A stretch of 64,000 nucleotides of DNA, from contig CAVSII010000001.1 of the NCBI GenBank assembly GCA_963727955.1, positions 124,001-188,000 on the forward strand. Reading direction: 5' to 3'. Below, in pieces: positions 59,908 to 64,000 of the stretch. Under the pieces are notes generated by a model. It had not been told where the DNA came from and searched no databases. It saw only the letters and a program-made list of their open reading frames with translations. Position 1 is the first letter of the stretch, and each line of letters opens with the position of its first letter. The stretch is from Bog-756 sp963727955. Lineage in GTDB: Bacteria; Actinomycetota; Acidimicrobiia; Acidimicrobiales; RAAP-2. A program made the position numbers and the translations under genes.

Positions 59908-60783
59908 TCAGAGACGGGCGGATCCGCCCTCGACCCGTTCGCCGTAGGTGGCCAGCGCGGTGTCCAGTGCCTGCCGGCCCGCATCGGAGGTGTCCTCGCG
60001 TACGCCCCACAGGGGGGTGAGGGTGGCCCACCCGTCGGCCAGGAGGGCGGCGTCGGAGTCGGGCTCCAGTTCGGCTCGTTCGGTGGCCTGGTCGCTGTCG
60101 GATCCCTTGCCCCGCAGGGTCAGGGTGATAGCCCGCGCCGTCTTGTCGATCGGCATGCCGGCCACCGGTTCAGGCGTGTGCTCGGGTCGTACCGAACGGA
60201 TCAGTCCCATGGTGCCCAGAGCACCGTGGCGCAGCCCGGCCAGCCTGTCGAGCGGCACAGCGGGCACGTTGAGGTTCAACACGGTGGCGGGCGGCAGGTC
60301 GGGCATGACGGGCACGATGCCGGCGGCCAGGGAGACGGGGGTCTCCCACGGGATGGGTTCCTCGCCCCAGGCGATGCTGACCGCCAACCCCCGCACGCCG
60401 AATTGGGCGGAGGTCAGTGTGGCCCCCACCGTGCCGGAATGGAGCGCTGACCGGCCGGCGTTGATCCCGTGGTTGATGCCGGAGACCACCAGGTCGGGTC
60501 GGGGGCCGAACCCCTCGATGCAGGCCAGGATGACGGCCAGGGCCGGGGGCCCCTCGATCCCGAACACGGGGACGTCGGCCAGGCCGGGGATGTCCACCTT
60601 TTCGTAGGGGATCGACTCCCTGTCGTAGACGGCACCCACGGCCGCACCGGCACCGCTGTGGTCAACCAGGGGCGCCACCACCACCACCTCGTGATCACTA
60701 CCGAGCGAGGCGACCAGGCCGCGGGCCAGGGCGGCAATACCCGGCGCGAAAACGCCGTCGTCGTTGGTCACCAGGATGCGCAT
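59908..60783 (-). CDS. surE: 5'/3'-nucleotidase SurE
   Basis: 291-aa survival protein SurE, a metal-dependent nucleotidase/polyphosphatase. RILVTNDDGVFAPGIAALA has the conserved NDD metal site, VVAPLVDHSGAGAAVGAV follows, then DLVVSGINHGINAG and HSGTVGATLTSAQFG. ATG 60783. A C-terminal extension is slightly longer than in E. coli SurE. Divergent from galM with 108 bases between. Confidence 0.93.
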   Translation of the reverse strand: MRILVTNDDGVFAPGIAALARGLVASLGSDHEVVVVAPLVDHSGAGAAVGAVYDRESIPYEKVDIPGLADVPVFGIEGPPALAVILACIEGFGPRPDLVVSGINHGINAGRSALHSGTVGATLTSAQFGVRGLAVSIAWGEEPIPWETPVSLAAGIVPVMPDLPPATVLNLNVPAVPLDRLAGLRHGALGTMGLIRSVRPEHTPEPVAGMPIDKTARAITLTLRGKGSDSDQATERAELEPDSDAALLADGWATLTPLWGVREDTSDAGRQALDTALATYGERVEGGSARL

Positions 60784-60891
60784 GCAAGGCTTTCCCCTCG
60801 TTCCGTCGGGTCCATGCAGCCCGATCGCCTACCATACCGGGCGCAGTCGGCAGCTCTGTGGCGTGCTGACCAGTGGGACAGGAAACGACCG

Positions 60892-61845
60892 ATGACCACC
60901 CGATCACGCCCCGAAGACCAGCGGCCGGCCGAAACCACAGTCGCCACCGGCGACCAGTGGGTGATCGGCCACGGCCATCAGCGGGCTGTCGTCACCGAGG
61001 TGGGCGCCACCCTTCGGTCCTTCACCGTCGAGGACCGGGCGGTGATCGACGGGTTCGGATCCGAGGAGTGGAGCCAGGGGGGCCGCGGCCAGGTACTGGC
61101 CCCCTGGCCCAACCGGTTGGGGGACGGCCGTTACTCCTTCGAGGGCATCGAGGCCCAGGCCTCGCTCAACGAGCTTCCCGCCAACAACGCCATCCACGGT
61201 CTGGTTCGGTGGTTGCCCTGGCGGATGGCGGGTCGGGCCCAGAACCAGGTGACCATGGCCGTCGAGCTCCGCCCCTCGCCGGCCTATCCCTTCGCCCTCC
61301 GGCTCAGCGTCGAGTACCGGTTGGGCCGGGACGGGCTGACCGTGGTGGCTGACGCCGACAATTTCGGGACCACCGATCTTCCTTTCGGTCTCGGCTTCCA
61401 TCCCTATCTCACCGTCGGTACCACCACCGTCGATCAGATCCGACTGGGCGTGCCCGCCGAGCAGAGGCTGGTGACCGACGACCGAGGGCTGCCGGTGGGA
61501 CGGGTCCCGGTGGCCGGTACCGAGTTCGACTTCAACCAGAGCCGGCCTCTGGGAGTGACCAGGCTGGACACCGCCTACACCGGACTGCGGAGGGGGACCG
61601 ACGGCCGGGCCCGGGTCGAGCTCGACCACCCCGACGGCCTGGCCGGGGTCAGCCTGTGGTGTGACGAGCGTTTCGGCTATCTGATGGTCTTCTCCGGCGA
61701 CACCCTCGAACCGGCCCAACGCCGTACGGCGCTGGCCGTCGAGCCGATGAGCTGTCCCCCCGACGCCTTCCGGTCGGGCACCGACCTGGTCACCCTGCAC
61801 CCGGGGGCTCGGTGGACCGGCTCATGGGGGATCACCCCCCGTTAG
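60892..61845 (+). CDS. galM: Aldose 1-epimerase
   Basis: 317-aa mutarotase-like protein with the beta-sandwich fold. LAPWPNRLGDGRYSFEGIEA, the substrate His in NNAIHGLVRW and the second catalytic His in GLGFHPYLTVG; Glu in LAVEPMSCPPDAFRSG is the general base. ATG 60892 follows AGGAAACGACC. It interconverts alpha and beta anomers of hexoses. A stand-alone gene; no sugar-catabolic neighbours. Confidence 0.9.
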   Translation: MTTRSRPEDQRPAETTVATGDQWVIGHGHQRAVVTEVGATLRSFTVEDRAVIDGFGSEEWSQGGRGQVLAPWPNRLGDGRYSFEGIEAQASLNELPANNAIHGLVRWLPWRMAGRAQNQVTMAVELRPSPAYPFALRLSVEYRLGRDGLTVVADADNFGTTDLPFGLGFHPYLTVGTTTVDQIRLGVPAEQRLVTDDRGLPVGRVPVAGTEFDFNQSRPLGVTRLDTAYTGLRRGTDGRARVELDHPDGLAGVSLWCDERFGYLMVFSGDTLEPAQRRTALAVEPMSCPPDAFRSGTDLVTLHPGARWTGSWGITPR

Positions 61846-61922
61846 GACGGCTCGTTGCTCCCGGGGATCGACCGGCCGTTCGCCATTACGTCTGATGCGA
61901 CCCACCCGGGCCGATCAGGGCC

Positions 61923-64000
61923 TCACTCGTAGGTGAAGTGGCTGGCGGTGGTGACCGCGCTGTTGCCGTCGGGGGTGTCCACGACCACCGGGACCTGGCC
62001 CGGGTCGCCCGCCGGGTCCACCATAGTTACCGAGGTGCCCGCCTTGTTGGCCTTCACCTTGGTGGCCGGCGTCGAGCCGAAGTACACCGCCGTGGCCCCT
62101 TCGAGATTGGTACCGGTCACCGTGACCTTGGTCCCACCACCGACCGGGCCGTCAGAAGGTTTGACGGCGGTGACCGTGGGGGTGGGGCCGGACACCGTGA
62201 GGGTCAGTGCCTGGGTGGCCGACGTGGCCGGCAACGAGGCCGACTTGGCGTCCTTGACCTGGACGGTGAAGGACGATGTCCCGATCGCCTTGGGAGTGCC
62301 GGAGATGACCCCGGACTTGGCGTTCAGCTTGAGACCGGACGGTAGCTTGCCGGTGGACACAGACCACTTGTACGGAGTGGTCCCGCCCGCCGCGGTCAGC
62401 GTCGTCGAGTAGGCCACCCCGGTTTCACCGTCCGGAAGTGAGGTGGTCACCACCCGGAGAGTGGTATCGGGAATGGTCACCGTGCTCGAGTTGGAGGTGA
62501 CCGAGCCACCGGCCGGGTCGCCGCCGGTGGCGGTGGCCGTGTTGGTCACCGAGCCGGCGGCGACGTCCCCGGCGGTGGTGGTGTAGCTAGCCGTGCATGT
62601 GGCCGAAGCGTCGGGGGCCAAGGTGCTCACCTGGTCGGTTCCGTCGCCACAACTGATGGGCGAGAGGCCGGCCATCGGATCGGTGACCGACAGATCGGTG
62701 AGGGTGACATTGCCGGAGTTGGTGACCTGGTAGGTGTAGTCGATGGGTTGGCCGGCGGCGCTGAAGCCGGCGACATCGGCCGCCTTGACCAGCGTGACGG
62801 CCGGCGACTGATCGGCCGGAATGGTCACCGTCGACGTCGACGAGACGGCCGGACCGGATTCGGGGGTCCCGGTCGCCGTCCCGATGTTGGTGATGGAACC
62901 GGCGTCGAGGTCCAACTGGGTGGTCACGTAGTTGGCCACGCAGCCCTGGGAGCCCCCGGACGGGAGAACCGAGATCACGTTGGTGCCGTCGCCGCAGTTG
63001 ATAGCGGACAGACCTTTCATCGGGTCGGTCACCGTCACGTTGGTCAGCGGCTGACCGTCCGTGGTGTTGGTCACCTCGTACAGGTAGGTGATCAGCGTGC
63101 CCACCGTCGAGTAGCTGGAGACAGTGGCGGTCTTGACTACCACCACCGACGCGGCGGTGCAGGTTTGGACGGTCGAGGTGTTGTTGTTGGGATTGAGGTC
63201 GGCCTCGTTGGCCGTGACCGTGGCCGTGTTGTCCACACAGGTCCCGTTGGTGGTGGGGGCCGTCCCGGTGAGGGTGATGGTGAAGGTTCCTCCCACGGCC
63301 AGGGTCCCTTCGGCGCAGACCAGGTTGTTGCCGGTCACCGTGCACCCGGGCGTGGTGGTGGCCACATTGGTGACGCCGGCCGGTACGTTGTCGTCGACGG
63401 CGAAGCCGGAGCTGATTCCGGGCCCGTAGTTGGTGACGGTGAGCTGCCAGGTGATGGGGGCCCCCGGTTCCACGGTGGCCGGACCGGTCTTGACGATGCC
63501 CAGGTCGGTGTCGAGGCCCACGCACGACGTCCCGTCGTTGTTCTGTCCGGCCACAGGACCTTGGTACTGGGATACCTCGGAGAAGGTGGGCAAGGCCGAC
63601 GAGGGGTTGGTCACCGAGATCTGGTAGATCTCTCCGTTCTGGTTGTTGGAGAACCCGAGGTTGCCGTTGCCGAAGGTCCAGGCTGCACCGTAGGTTCCGG
63701 TGGACAGGAAACTGGGTGCGGCGAAGGTGTCGACCGTGCCGGTGGACAGATCCACCCTGTAGAGGGTGGTTCCGTTGTCCAGCCCCCACATGTAGCCGCC
63801 GTCCAACGACCAGTCGTCAGCGCCGAAGGCCTGGCTCAGGGTCACCGTGTTGATCACCGACGGAGGACTGGAGGTCACGTCGATCTCGTAGGCCGTCGTG
63901 TCCCCCGTATGGGTGACCCAGTAGTTCCCGTTGTTGTCGAAGGCGCCCACGTTGGGTCCGCTGGTCGCCGTCCAGCCGCTGACCGCCTGGGACGTGAGGA
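61923..64000 (-). CDS. Large DUF11/Ig-like repeat surface protein (N-terminus beyond window)
   Basis: C-terminal 691 or so residues of an extracellular protein whose frame stays open to the window edge, so its start lies upstream. The order visible is: a propeller-like region (NVGAFDNNGNYWVTHTGDTT), a DUF11 repeat with LGIVKTGPATVEPGAPITWQ, further DUF11-type units (TYQVTNSGNVTLTDLSVTDP), a putative Ig domain (GATPYKW-like TTPYKWSVSTGKLPSGLKL) and a final IPT/TIG domain (PTVTAVKPSDGPVGGGTKVT). Low charge and rich in Thr, Val and Gly. Probably an adhesin or cell-wall protein; no sorting motif or membrane anchor is seen after the last domain, which ends at HFTYE. Confidence 0.85.
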   Translation of the reverse strand, partial: LTSQAVSGWTATSGPNVGAFDNNGNYWVTHTGDTTAYEIDVTSSPPSVINTVTLSQAFGADDWSLDGGYMWGLDNGTTLYRVDLSTGTVDTFAAPSFLSTGTYGAAWTFGNGNLGFSNNQNGEIYQISVTNPSSALPTFSEVSQYQGPVAGQNNDGTSCVGLDTDLGIVKTGPATVEPGAPITWQLTVTNYGPGISSGFAVDDNVPAGVTNVATTTPGCTVTGNNLVCAEGTLAVGGTFTITLTGTAPTTNGTCVDNTATVTANEADLNPNNNTSTVQTCTAASVVVVKTATVSSYSTVGTLITYLYEVTNTTDGQPLTNVTVTDPMKGLSAINCGDGTNVISVLPSGGSQGCVANYVTTQLDLDAGSITNIGTATGTPESGPAVSSTSTVTIPADQSPAVTLVKAADVAGFSAAGQPIDYTYQVTNSGNVTLTDLSVTDPMAGLSPISCGDGTDQVSTLAPDASATCTASYTTTAGDVAAGSVTNTATATGGDPAGGSVTSNSSTVTIPDTTLRVVTTSLPDGETGVAYSTTLTAAGGTTPYKWSVSTGKLPSGLKLNAKSGVISGTPKAIGTSSFTVQVKDAKSASLPATSATQALTLTVSGPTPTVTAVKPSDGPVGGGTKVTVTGTNLEGATAVYFGSTPATKVKANKAGTSVTMVDPAGDPGQVPVVVDTPDGNSAVTTASHFTYE

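Overview
The window is GC-rich, with very dense gene packing, frequent GTG starts and many 4-base ATGA/GTGA gene overlaps. It encodes actinobacterial-style lipid/steroid catabolism, an F420-type flavin-binding protein, a MoxR-DUF58-TgpA operon and several mycobacterium-like genes. By eye it fits an environmental actinobacterium, possibly class Acidimicrobiia; that placement is inference, because no rRNA or tRNA gene lies in the window. Layout: (1) 1-6.3 kb holds a truncated metallo-beta-lactamase-fold hydrolase, a ferredoxin-reductase-type flavoprotein and, on the opposite strand, a moxR-DUF58-transglutaminase operon. (2) 6.5-11.3 kb holds a minus-strand glycerol-phosphate operon: glpD, an alkylglycerone-phosphate-synthase-like FAD oxidase (frameshifted) and an FGGY kinase. 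(3) 11.36-14.8 kb is an iron/redox-stress island: a PerR/Fur-like regulator behind a palindromic operator, a rubrerythrin behind a triple 21-bp repeat, a DUF3501 protein and, convergently, a two-gene operon of an encapsulin shell and a heme-binding beta-barrel (nitrobindin/FABP-like) protein. The barrel protein ends in a classical encapsulin targeting peptide. This looks like a nanocompartment with an unusual cargo and is the most interesting system here. (4) 15-16.6 kb holds ssb, two small unknown genes and msrB.

(5) 16.8-36.7 kb is a lipid-catabolic region. A fadE30-ipdF-fadD3 trio matches the mycobacterial steroid C/D-ring (HIP) pathway. It is followed by a zinc alcohol dehydrogenase, two more acyl-CoA synthetases (one frameshifted), SDRs, a P450 with its ferredoxin, a thiolase, a fadE26/fadE27-like dehydrogenase pair, a hormone-sensitive-lipase-type esterase, a VOC protein, a rhodanese, a DUF4031 protein and a thiolase-like protein. 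A site matching the KstR consensus lies between the divergent thiolase and fadE26-like genes, suggesting KstR-type control. (6) 36.7-40.6 kb holds DinB-like and maleylpyruvate-isomerase-like proteins, an F420-type protein, a FrnE-like DsbA and a methyltransferase/mismatch-uracil-DNA-glycosylase fusion.

(7) 40.7-54 kb is an elaborate potassium (Kdp) locus. kdpFABC is preceded by a 27-residue membrane micro-ORF. On the opposite strand are two KdpE-type regulators, a full KdpD and a KdpD-like kinase lacking the N-terminal domain. A free KdpD N-terminal module and a kinase-less DUF4118 protein lie downstream, so the parts of KdpD are spread over four genes. (8) 54-64 kb holds an OsmC protein, an SDR, a fumarylacetoacetase-family hydrolase, arfB, hydrolases, a nitrilase, surE, galM and the C-terminal part of a large DUF11/Ig-like surface protein that runs off the window.

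Two window-wide properties stand out. First, four otherwise intact conserved genes (the AGPS-like oxidase, one acyl-CoA synthetase, kdpD and kdpB) are each broken by what reads as a single-base indel at or near a homopolymer. Consensus errors are the simplest explanation, so all four proteins may be intact. Second, short perfect tandem repeats (8-27 bp, 2-6 copies) recur at gene ends and in intergenic gaps.
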